Below are positions 23,719 through 33,694 of a stretch of 64,000 nt of DNA, in pieces (the stretch's first letter is position 1; each line of letters opens with the position of its first letter). A program made the position numbers and the translations under genes. The DNA lies in NCBI GenBank assembly GCA_026545225.1, contig CM048845.1:123695533-123759532 (forward strand), in the 5' to 3' direction. The notes under the pieces are model-generated. The model saw only the letters and a list, made by a program, of their open reading frames with translations. It ran no database searches and was not told the DNA's origin. Origin of the DNA: Cornus controversa. Lineage: Eukaryota > Streptophyta > Magnoliopsida > Cornales > Cornaceae.

Positions 23719-24411
23719 GGGTAAAGTACATAAAAACCCCCCTCTAGTTTCAAAAATGTGCAAAAAAACTTATTTTATATCCACTTTGCACCTGTGCAGT
23801 TTGTATTTTGTGCAAATTAACCCTTCTACACTAAAAACACTTTTTAATTTTCAATTTTACCCTTCTACATGATTTCTTAATATTTTCAACAATAGCAACT
23901 TTATTCTTTTTATATAATTTTTAAAAAATATTAATTTAATTATAAATAAAACATTCTTGTTTTATTATCATTTTGTGGCCTAGGAAAAATAAATAAATAA
24001 AATCTTCATTGTTTTTAAATTATTATTTTTTTGGAGAAAAAAAAAATCTTCACTGTTAAAAAAACATTTAGCATTGTTTAAAAAAAAGGCATTTTTTTTA
24101 AACAATGGCAAAAAAAAAATTTAACAATGAAGATATTTTTTTTTTTGCTTAGCTATGAAATGCTAATAAAATAAGAATATTTTATTTATAATTAAATTAA
24201 TATTTTTAAAAATATATATAAAAATAATAAAATTGCTATTGTTGGAAATATTAAAATATTATGTAAAAGGGTAAGATTGGAACTTAAAAAGTGTTTTTAG
24301 CCCAGAATTATTGATTTGCACAAAATACAAACTACAGGGGTGCAAAGTGAATGTAAATGAATTTTTTTGCACGTTTTTTAAATTAAAAGGGGTTTATGCA
24401 CTTTATCTGAT
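23719..24411. mobile_element. 693-bp foldback element, nearly all inverted repeat
   Basis: The ends GGGTAAAGTACATAAA and TTTATGCACTTTATC are inverted. The arms (about 23719-24050 and 24100-24411) match through CAGTTTGTATTTTGTGCAAA, CACTTTTTAA and AATTATAAATAAAA. The flanks AATAAAAAA and TGATAAAAAA could be a 9-bp duplication. There is no ORF. The long TIRs suggest a Mutator-like non-autonomous element. Confidence 0.7.
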
Positions 24412-27340
24412 AAAAAAAACTTTTGTTATTCTTAGTTTAATCGTGTCAAAAATAATAATAGTTTGGCTATTTCATTGCAATCGATTCCGGCGCTAAACAC
24501 ATGTATTATCCATATATATACTGGGCAAATAACTCAACTTCTTGATATTTATATATTTGGACATGATTTTAGGCGGTGACTATTATATTTGCTCTAGATT
24601 GTCTCTCCAAATTTACCAAACTATAATCTAGCTAGCTTCTTGCCATCACCAGTTTTCTTTTTCTTTTTTGGGGATAAGTATCACGGATTCACCATGCTCT
24701 TAGCCTTCAAAATAAAAAATATATAACTAATAGATCATGATCGTATCATATGTATACAACCTGTTCTTTTATCATATATAATATATATATATCATCGTAC
24801 ACATTAGGTAAATTATTCTATCAATTTATTTAATTGTATTTTAATATTGCATTTGATACTCAACAATGAAATGGAATACAATTCCAATATTATCTTTTTG
24901 GATTCATTTCTTTGTTTGGTAATAAAAACTAAGATTGTTGTGTGCTCTTTGGTAACTGATGAATTCAATGTTTAATTATGAATAAATTAAGTATATTTGA
25001 TAACAAAATTTAGATGTCATTTAATATAATAAATTCATTTAAAATTTAAGTGCAGAAGACTTCACTTGCCACAAAAAAACATAAAATTCAAATAAATACT
25101 AAAATATCTGTCAACTTATAATACAATTAGCACCCGAAATTTTTCTTTTAAATTTTTTAGTATTCGTAAATTTTAATTTTATCAAAAAACTCGTGAGTAT
25201 CTTAAGATATTTTCATCTATTCATAGTGAAATTCTTTATCACGATGTAAAATTTTCAATCTTAATCAATTTACTGGCTCGAGATTTACCCTTTTGATTGG
25301 GGTTAAGTATTTGACGGGTGTTAAGCCAACTGCAAAGGGCCTATTTAGCTGCACGGGTAATGATTAAAATTGTATTTTTCTATTATTTTCTACACAAATT
25401 CTTAGAAATCTAACAAATGATTTTGTTAAAAGTGTATTATTAGAATATTCTTCACTAATTTAAGCCAACAATTACTCCAAGATATTGTGAGCACTTTTTA
25501 ATAATAAAAATAAATATTTATTTAAAGAAATGGTATATATTGGGAGATAGAATTACACATTTTCTCCTTGGAGAATTCCTTTCAACTATTCATGTCAAAT
25601 AACTAAGAAGATATTGAAGAGTTGAAAGGAAATATCCAAATACATGTCTTATTCTTTTCAATAATACATACTTGTGTACGTCTGTGTGAATCAATTTTCA
25701 AAAACCCCAAATAAGAGACCAGTTACAACTAAATCACTCACCTAAGAAGAAGAGTTGGGTCGACGAAAAGATATGCCAACATTAAATATAAAATTACTTT
25801 TCAACTCTAATTTATCAAGCAATGACTTGACCGTCGTAGAGTACACTCCGCCGATGTCGATTCGAGCCACATCTTTTCTATTTTTATCAAATAGTAGAGT
25901 ATTTAATTGACACTCTGCCGATGTCGGTCCGAGTCACGTCTCTTTTGTTTTGTAGAAAGCTTACGCATAACCGAACTTTAAGCTTGAGCCGAATTGAACC
26001 GACCTTACAAATTTTTACACTAACAATAGCTTTAGTGTAGACACAAGTTTTTCTCGAACAAGCATACCAATACTAAATATATACCAAATCAAAGGACAGA
26101 GAGTATAATCATCAAGTTGGACAAAACAAAAGATTGTTTTTTTTAAAGTATATTATTATAATAATTCTTCACTAATTTAAGCCAACAATTTTTAAGAGTG
26201 AGTTTGGTTAATCGGAAGTAGCAGGAAAGGAAAAGAAATAAAAAAAATTTAAACTTAGTTTGGATAGCGTGAAATATAATTTTTTAATATCAATTATGTA
26301 TATTTGCATTTTGCCCCAAACACATTACCCATTTATCTCTTTATCTCCCCCCCCCCCCTCTCTCTCTAAACCCTCTCAAACTTAACCATTGTAAACCATC
26401 TTTCTTCTCTTCTTGACTGGCCGAAAATAAGATGTTTGAGTTTCAGTTCAATGGTGGCCAGCGTGCTAGATTTTTATCCATCTCTCACTTTCTTCATTTC
26501 TTTTGTGTCTACCCATACTCTTTGTTCCAGTCGTGGCATTTGGTGTGACTTTGATGATGTACCCGGATGGTGGAGTGTAAGGATTGAGTTAGGTTTATGG
26601 TTTCGGGTGGAGTATGGTGATAACAACCCATTTCGGCAGTTGGGTCTTCTTTGGTTTGTGTTTTGTGGGTCTTTTTTGGTAGTGAACAGTGAGGTAATGA
26701 TGGCCATGCATGGTGCTCGGCTTGAGGTGGTGGTGCCGGTTGTGAGGATGGAGGTTGGGTGGCGCTTGAGTATGGTGGTGGACTTCGTTGGTGGTTCGGT
26801 TTGGAGGCTCCGGTGGACAATTGCCTAAACCACCTCTATTCTTTCTTCATTTCCACTACAAACAGACCAATCATCGGGCTCCTCTTCGCTGTCCTGATCA
26901 CCACCTCAGGTTAATTCGCTGATATCGGCATACCTTTGCCGCTAGAAATCCCCTTCAGCCTCACCTCAAATTCTTTTCTCCAAGGCCTCATATTCATCAA
27001 TTGAGTGATTCATCTCTGTTGAGATCGCACTATTGTAAAAAATTTCTATCATTTTTGTCATCATCGTTGTCTCTGTCCTATTGTCACACTCATCGTCGTC
27101 AAATCTCTCTTCATAACCTTTTTTTCCTATCTTCTCCTCCGTGGATCTTATCTCAATTCGTTACTCCACTCTACGCCCAATTTGAAAGGGTTTACCTAAA
27201 GCATTTTTATAATCCGCATATATATATATGTAAAGTGTTGATTAATTTTTACAATTCAATTATAATCCGGTAGAGAGGAAAGAGAAATAGAAAGAACAGA
27301 GAAGAGAGAGAGGGATTAAGAATAGAAGAAAAACAAGAGA
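24412..27340. other. 3-kb intergenic stretch, no gene supported
   Basis: AT-rich. It contains repeats of a motif with CACTAATTTAAGCCAACAA (near 25457 and 26167; a relative lies near 33010) and a doubled CTC(C/T)GCCGATGTCG motif (25848 and 25915). A GC-richer 26430-26830 block has overlapping ORFs on both strands with low-complexity proline-rich or Trp/Val-rich translations and no domain. A C-run followed by CT repeats lies near 26347-26367. Confidence 0.45.
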
Positions 27341-27436
27341 CAATTGGGGGTATTTTAGTGTTTTATGTAATTTTAAAGGTTAAATAGGTCATTTGACAAA
27401 TTCAAAGAGCATACACGTCTTTTTGCATGGTGTTAG

Positions 27437-29760
27437 TGTAAGAACCGTGACCATTTTTTATCGATTTTCTTTTTATTTTCCTTTAAATGCATATAAATAA
27501 TTTAAATGATTATATATGTGTTTCAAATGTAAAATACATATTTAGAAAACTTATTTGAGATTTGGATAAATTTTTGGAATGTTTGACAAAAGTTGACTAT
27601 TTCGGGTTCAGTTGACTCGGGACACAGGCCCTGTGGACCCAAAAAATATAAAAATGTCAGAATGATGCTAAATTTGGAGAGTAACTTAAATAAAATATTT
27701 GGTGCGCTACGGAGTTGATTTCGTGTCAATTAGAGTTACAAAAATAAAAAATGGAGTTCGAAAATGTTTGATGAAAAGATAGTGGCATTTTTGTGAATAA
27801 GTTAAGGTTAAAAATCTATAAATAGCAAAGAGAACGCTCAACCCTTATTTCTCATTCTCATCGGTCGTGAGGAGCATATAGATATACATATATATCTCTA
27901 CATTTTCTTCTTTCATTACCATTGATTTTGAGGGGCTTAGGTCCATAATTAGAGTTTACCGAATGAGAGAGAAACGCTCTGCACACTAAGGGCTTGAGAT
28001 TGATCTGTCTGAAATCAATTTCGAAGAAAGTTAATTTTTGAGAAATTGGAAAAAATCATTTGGAAGCTCTTCCAAATTGAGGTAGGGATGCATAATCCAT
28101 AGAATCCGGAGTTTTTGTGAGTATATTGGTTGTTTTGACAACCGATTGGTTATATGGGTATAATTAGATATATTTAAATTCTAAGGCATACTAGATTATG
28201 CCATTTAATGAGTTAATAATATTAATTGAGGTAATTATATGCTTATAAATGCCTTATATGATTTTGTAAGTATGTTGAATTTGAAAAGTGAAACAATTAT
28301 GATTATTCACGTGTATGTGTGAATGTGACACTTATGTATTTGATAAATTGCATTAGAAACATGTTTAAGTGAAAAACATGATTTAATTGTCAATATATGA
28401 ATTATATGAAATGTGAGAAATGTGTCACATGTATAATGTGATTGCATGTGGTGTTTAATTAAAAATTTTGTGCAAGCATGATCATTAAATGTTATCTTGC
28501 TTTTCAATTACATATGTATAAATTTTCATGAGTATGTGTAATTCCATATTCATTATTGGGTAAACATGTGATGAGGATGGTGAGCTCAATTGGATGGTCA
28601 AGTCCTCTTAAGAAGTGGCGAGGTAATCCGATAAAGAGAACCCTCGTGAGATAATATGGTAAAAGAACCCAATAGAGTGATTCGATAAGGGAGCTCCGGT
28701 TAGAATAAAATAGGACACTCCCTAAAACAAAGTCCTATAATCAGGTAAATCGGTCAAGGAACCTCGATTAGGTGGTATTGGATGATCCTGGGTAGCGGAG
28801 TCTAATGAATGTGTGGTGAGTACGATGGAGTTGTGCATATCATGTTGCATTGTAAATTACTTATGATATAGTTGTGCTATACAAATATTTTCTTAACATG
28901 TTTAAATACAAATGTATGTTTATGTGGTATTCACGAAATTTGCGAAATTGTGTTTTAGACATTCATTCTGAGCATGTGGTTGCTCATCCCATGAGGATTA
29001 ACTATTTTCAATGAATGGAAAAGAAGTGGTGGAGTCTCCTTAACGGTAGAGTTGGTGTGGAGCGGTATCAGTTTCATTTAAAAGCTTAATTTTGCTTTAT
29101 TGGAATGCATGTCCGAATTGTGGACTATATGAATGTGAAAAACATGTAAAGACCATTTATGTTTCGAGAACATGTGTTTTCTTATGTTTTACGATTATTT
29201 ATTTTTAAACATGGATTTTAGCATATGTTACTCATAACTTATGATTTCATACATTGTAAACATGGTATTGAGTATGATTGTGCGAAAAATTGCAGGTGTG
29301 AGATCCCGAATATTGAAAACCTTCAATAGAACTTCGATATTACTTCGATCATGCGAGATATTTCGATTATGCGAAACCTTCATTTCAATTATGTGAAACC
29401 AACACTTCAATTGTGTGAAATGATGGTTTCGATTGTCCGAAATATTACAGGAACTGGATAACATGAAAGGACTTGGAGATGCATTACCTCATTAAGGAGT
29501 ACCCATAGTAGACTTGTATTGAGTATGCATGCTTGTAAACAAGGTGGTAATGGTTTTGTAATTGCTTCTGCTGAGTTTTGAGATTTTATTATAAATTATT
29601 GATTTTTATGTCGTAATCGGTAAAGGGTGAAAATATCAATGATGTAAAGACTTCCGTTGAATGTGATGATCTCGATGAGTCGAGTATACACCGAGGGTGA
29701 TGTTGGTAGTAGTTTGCCATGGTTGCTCGGGTTGTGGAGTGATGATTGGGCAGTCATGAC
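27437..29760 (+). mobile_element. 2.3-kb solo-LTR-like sequence (gypsy type)
   Basis: Begins TGTAAGAACCGTGACC and may end at TCATGACA (29753-29760). It has a TATA-like TCTATAAATAGC near 27815, followed by leader-like sequence. Tandem CCGATAA/GAACC-rich degenerate repeats occur at 28560-28800, as in long LTRs of plant gypsy elements. There is no polyprotein and I found no target duplication. The limits are approximate. Confidence 0.4.
29315..29450. repeat. Degenerate minisatellite, about 20-24-bp unit
   Basis: Five or six units of the type TTTCGATTATGCGAAA appear in succession, with spacers ending in CC, AAC or TG. It lies inside the solo-LTR-like block. Confidence 0.7.
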
Positions 29761-30487
29761 ACCTCATTACCCGGAGTTCAGGCTCAGACCGGGAGAATCC
29801 CGGCGGTCCAAATTTCAAGACTCGACAGTCAGAGTTGCCTATACACGGTTTGGGGTCTGTTTGTCTTTTTAATAGACGGTACATAAAGTTTGAGTTTATA
29901 ATGGCACTTTAATCAAACTTTTTCTCCGTGTGAAATAAGTACAAACTATAGGGGGTATCAGTGATGTTTACCCTTAGATTATAAGAGGTTTATGAAGACC
30001 AGTTTTCTGACAATATTAAAGGTCTAATATAAAAAGATGTATTAACGTATTGATGTGTATTTTTCTCAATAAAATTCATTTTTCTTGTCGTGCACATAAT
30101 ATATATATATATATATATATATTATGAAGCTTTTTTCCAAATAAAAATTATTTAAAAATGAATATAAACAATAGAGTAGGAAGAGGGATTGATTAAACAC
30201 AAATTCCTTTATTTTTCTAATATTTGAAATCATAAGAGTAATTTTGATAAGTAAATCCTTTACTTTTCACTTCCCTGCCATCCAAACTAACAAAATAAGA
30301 TTTTTTCGCAACTTTTTTTGAAAAAAAATTCACGCTAACCAAATGCATATGGAGAACTAAAATTTTATTTCTTTCATTTCACTTTCACTTTTTACCATAA
30401 TTCCGTCTAACCATATGGACCCTAAGGGATATTGTGAGTCGTGAGCATTTTTTTTATGATAAAAATTAATCTTTATTTAAAGAATGA
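29761..30487. other. TE-derived spacer, no gene seen
   Basis: The part at 29880-29975 resembles one arm of a TIR element, ending ATCAGTGATGTTTACCC. The partner arm was not found. A (TA)n run lies at 30101-30121. Confidence 0.4.
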
Positions 30488-30631
30488 ACCATGTTACTTA
30501 GGCAGAATTGCTCACCACATGCATCCTATGGATGAGAATGACAATTCTGCCTAACTATGTAGTGAGACCTACCATGTGTATCGAATGGATGTAAAAGTTT
30601 AGGTCTAGCAATTCTGTCTTAGTAACATGGT
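30488..30631. mobile_element. 144-bp MITE related to the 18.7-kb hairpin
   Basis: The ends ACCATGTTACTTAGGCAG and CTTAGTAACATGGT are inverted. The interior shares CACCACATGCATCC and ATGGATG with the element at 18742. The arms are more diverged than in that copy, so this one looks older. Confidence 0.65.
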
Positions 30632-31862
30632 CTTAAAAGTTTAGCGTGGTAGATAGAAGTTTGTTGTTTAGGAATGCTAGCAACAGTCGTAGCCTGCCAC
30701 TGTACTAGCCAGTCAGAGTTCTCATTGGTTGCTTTAAGATATCATTATATGTTTTTATCAACCTTAAATATTACATAAAAAAAATGTCCTCTTTTTCCTG
30801 TAAAATTCTCCCATAAAACTAAGGAGGATGTAGTCAATTAGAATTTAAAATGATTTTGAAATACATTTTTTAAGTGATAGATTTATGTGAATTCGTGAAT
30901 TTTTATAGACTTATATTACAGGCTTTCATTGATTTGTATAGACTTCTATTATAAACGTTGATGAATTTTTAGAGACTTGTATTGATTTCTTTAACATATA
31001 TATTTTTTATTTGTATTCTTAATTCTATTTTTGCGTACATGTAAACCAATGGCTCAAGGGGTATATATAATGCAAAATGGATAATCCATCATTTGATATA
31101 TTGTCTAAAAATTATTTTATAGTGCAAATATCCTATGAAAGAGCGGGGATAATAAAGTAACTTCCTTTATCAGATTATTTTCAATCACACGTTATGAAAA
31201 AAAAGAAAAAAAGTACAGAGTTCACTTATAAGGTCTAGGTTAGGTCATTAGATAGATGATTCAAAAACATTGAACCTAGGTTATATTAGATTATTAATTA
31301 GATTTCATGTTCAATCGATCATAGTGGCTTAAGGGATTGATTCCTAACAAAAAATATAAAGTGATTAATCCTCCCATAGTGTGAAAGATTGATCAACTTG
31401 TGTGAAAAATCGAGTTTTACAAGTGTTTATAATTTAATAGAAAGAGAAATAATGTGAGAGGATAGAAAGAGAAAAACCAAGAGAGAAAAAAGAAGTGTAC
31501 CTTGAGATGAGAAATACTGTTGGTATTCTATAAAAAAAAAAAAGTCCACCAAAATCTATGGGGGAAATGTTGGATTTATTCTGGGCTTTGGTATTTATAC
31601 CCTCCACCCTCAAATCCACCACTTAAATGAAATCCTTCAAATTCACTTTTTTAATATTTTGGATTGATATATTTCAGTTAAAAGACCTGAAGTAACAAAG
31701 CTTTAGGTAAAAATAGCACTGGGTGTGGTTATTGCACCTAAATGATTTTTATTTTTTTGAGATACGGAACTATATGAATAATAGAGAAACTCCATGAAAG
31801 AAACATTAATGATTCACATAAATCACTTAATGGAAAATTCCTTGAATAAATCCACCGAGTGA

Positions 31863-31991
31863 TTAAAATGACAAATCGTATTGTTTTACGATTTCATCGA
31901 CTAGTAAGGTTATCAAATTAATTGTAATTACGATTGAAACGACCCAAAATGAGATATGAGTTAATACATGCTCTAAAGTTGAAAATATCAT
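31863..31991 (-). pseudogene. ccsA: Truncated plastid ccsA (cytochrome c biogenesis), N-terminal 42 codons
   Basis: ATG at 31991 starts [14 protein letters not shown] and continues through [16 protein letters not shown], matching the N-terminus of plastid CcsA, then reaches a stop at 31863-31865 outside the homologous part. CcsA attaches heme to c-type cytochromes in the thylakoid. This nuclear piece is about an eighth of the gene and cannot work. Confidence 0.8.
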
Positions 31992-32120
31992 AAAAAAAGA
32001 GGAATCCCTCAATTTCGGAATGAAAATCAGGAATTGAGTTCATTATAGAATCTATTGTATCTTTTTTAGAAGATGCCATGCCACCACTTGGACTCGAACT
32101 GAGACGCTCTAGCACTGCTT
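31863..32120 (-). other. Nuclear plastid DNA fragment (NUPT): trnL-UAG 3' half to start of ccsA
   Basis: On the minus strand, 32120-32079 reads AAGCAGTGCTAGAGC followed by GTTCGAGTCC and the acceptor side, ending TGGTGGCA. This is the 3' half of plastid trnL-UAG. After the short plastid spacer (GGCATCTTCT, GATTCTATAATGAA, TTTCATTCCGAAATTGAGGG) comes the start of ccsA at 31991. The order trnL-UAG then ccsA is the usual plastid order. I recognise it from memory; an alignment would settle it. Confidence 0.85.
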
Positions 32121-32237
32121 TTGTAGACTTTTTTAAAATCTTAATTGAATATATTTGTACGATCTCTTTAAAAGTCTGAATTGAATACATGCAGACTTTT
32201 AAAGTCGTTTAAAATCCTAATTGAATACACCCTCTTG

Positions 32238-32764
32238 ATACATTCATTTTTAAAAAATTTACAATAATGTCATTGAACATTTAAGTTATAACTTTCTCTA
32301 TAAAAAAATACCTTTATATTTTTCAATATTACACTATGACATTATAAATTATATCATATTCATGTATGCATATTATATTATAACAAAAGTAAAAGTTTAG
32401 TACATTAAGTTGATTAGAAACAAACTGATTTTGTTCCAAATGACACCTATCAAATATATATTAGATTACAACAAAAAAATGAAAAAAATAATATAATATA
32501 ATTATTTTGGTATTACTACATCATACCAAACTTAATTGTACTACTATATCATACTATAGTTATGTATATGCTTAAGATCCGTATACAATTATTATTTTTA
32601 TTTATTTTTTGTTATAATATAATATGTATACATGAGTATGGTATAATTTGTAATGGCAATTGGTGTAATATTAAAAAATATAAGAATTTTTTTTTTTTTA
32701 GAGAAAATTAGAACTTAAATGTTCAATGACATTATTGTAATTTTTTGAAAAAAAAGAATGTATT
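32238..32764. mobile_element. 527-bp foldback element
   Basis: The arms are inverted copies about 150 bp long: ATACATTC at the left end and GAATGTAT at the right. They share ACAATAATGTCATTGAACAT, ATTTAAGTT and CATATTATATTATAACAAAA. The middle is AT-rich and has no ORF. Confidence 0.7.
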
Positions 32765-32924
32765 TGTTTTGTACTAGAATTTTACGGTAAAAAAAAAAAA
32801 AAGGAGGGAGAGGACACTATTTTTTAAGTTTAATATCTAAGGCTCAGTGAAACATTTAATGCTATTGCAAAATAACTAATGAGTGCGACTATTCCTAGAA
32901 GTTCAAAGCTTAGCTTCTCTTATA

Positions 32925-33410
32925 AGCATACCCGTACTAAACAGAGACCTAATCAGAGAACAAAGATTAAAGGAGCACTTTTAAAAGTTCACTATTAGAA
33001 TAATTCTTCATTAATTTAAGCCAATAATTACTCAAGAGATATTAATCTTTATTTAAAGGAGTGTTACATACTTACATACAGGGAGATGAAGTACATCAGT
33101 TGTGAATCCAATTTTCAAGCACTCCAAACACAGCGCTAAGTAAATTGTAGATAGAAGTTCGAGGCATAGACGCATAGTTTCAGCCTTCTTAAATAAGCGC
33201 TTACCAGTAGTAAACAGACACCTAATCAGAGAACAAAGGATATAACCGTACTTTCAAAAGTTTGACTCTTCTTCAATGATTATACTACAGGAAGATCGTA
33301 GATAAAAAAAGTTCGAACTTCGGAAGTCATAGCTTCTCAAACAAGCTTTGGCTGTACTAAACAGACACCCAATCAAAGGACAAAGGGTATAACCGTACTA
33401 TCAAGAGTTG
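32925..33410. repeat. Three degenerate repeat units just upstream of SCC2
   Basis: Units near 32930, 33198 and 33345 each contain AAACAGACACC(T/C)AATCA followed by ACAAAGG. The second and third continue TATAACCGTACT..TCAA. They lie 290-770 bp upstream of the SCC2 ATG and look like remnants of a dispersed element. Confidence 0.6.
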
Positions 33411-33499
33411 GACTCTTTTTCACTGCTTAATTGCTTGTACAACCCGAACCGCCCGGCATATACTCTTCCTAAAAATATCCCAAAATTTTCTACGCACGC

Positions 33500-33509
33500 T
33501 TTCCCCGCC
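33500..33509 (+). promoter_or_regulatory. Candidate E2F site upstream of SCC2
   Basis: TTTCCCCGCC, 186 bp before the ATG, fits the degenerate plant E2F consensus WTTSSCSS. It suits a gene needed in S phase for cohesin loading. The match is to a short pattern, so the role is inferred. Confidence 0.4.
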
Positions 33510-33694
33510 ATATGCTTCTCTCACTCATCCCTTTCTCTGTCTAGGGCTTCCTCATCTGTTCAACACTCAAACCACTTTCTCTCACTAGAAACCCTAAATT
33601 CATGCTATAATAACCAAAGATTTCTGAGTTTGAAGTCCCAATGATTGTTCATACATATGTATATTCTCTACATCGTTGTATCGCCGATTGATCG

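Larger units (their letters stand above)
30824..32233. mobile_element. Possible MITE-like element with ATTCAATTAG-type ends
   Basis: GGATGTAGTCAATTAGAATTT at the left resembles the reverse complement of the right end AATCCTAATTGAATACACCC. Repeats of GAATTGAATACATGCAGAC type lie at 32115-32225. If real, the element encloses the plastid fragment at 31863-32120. Tentative. Confidence 0.35.

Noticed and set aside
26436-26828. Overlapping ORFs of 130 and 103 codons on opposite strands
   Set aside because: Low-complexity translations with no domain, no splice context and mirrored composition; probably chance in a GC-richer patch.
32079-32120. Functional tRNA-Leu gene
   Set aside because: Only the 3' half of plastid trnL-UAG is present and it has base changes in the acceptor and T-stem region.
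33408-33644. 78-codon ORF just upstream of SCC2 as an upstream gene
   Set aside because: Starts at TTG, not ATG, lies in the promoter/5'UTR and has no conserved features.
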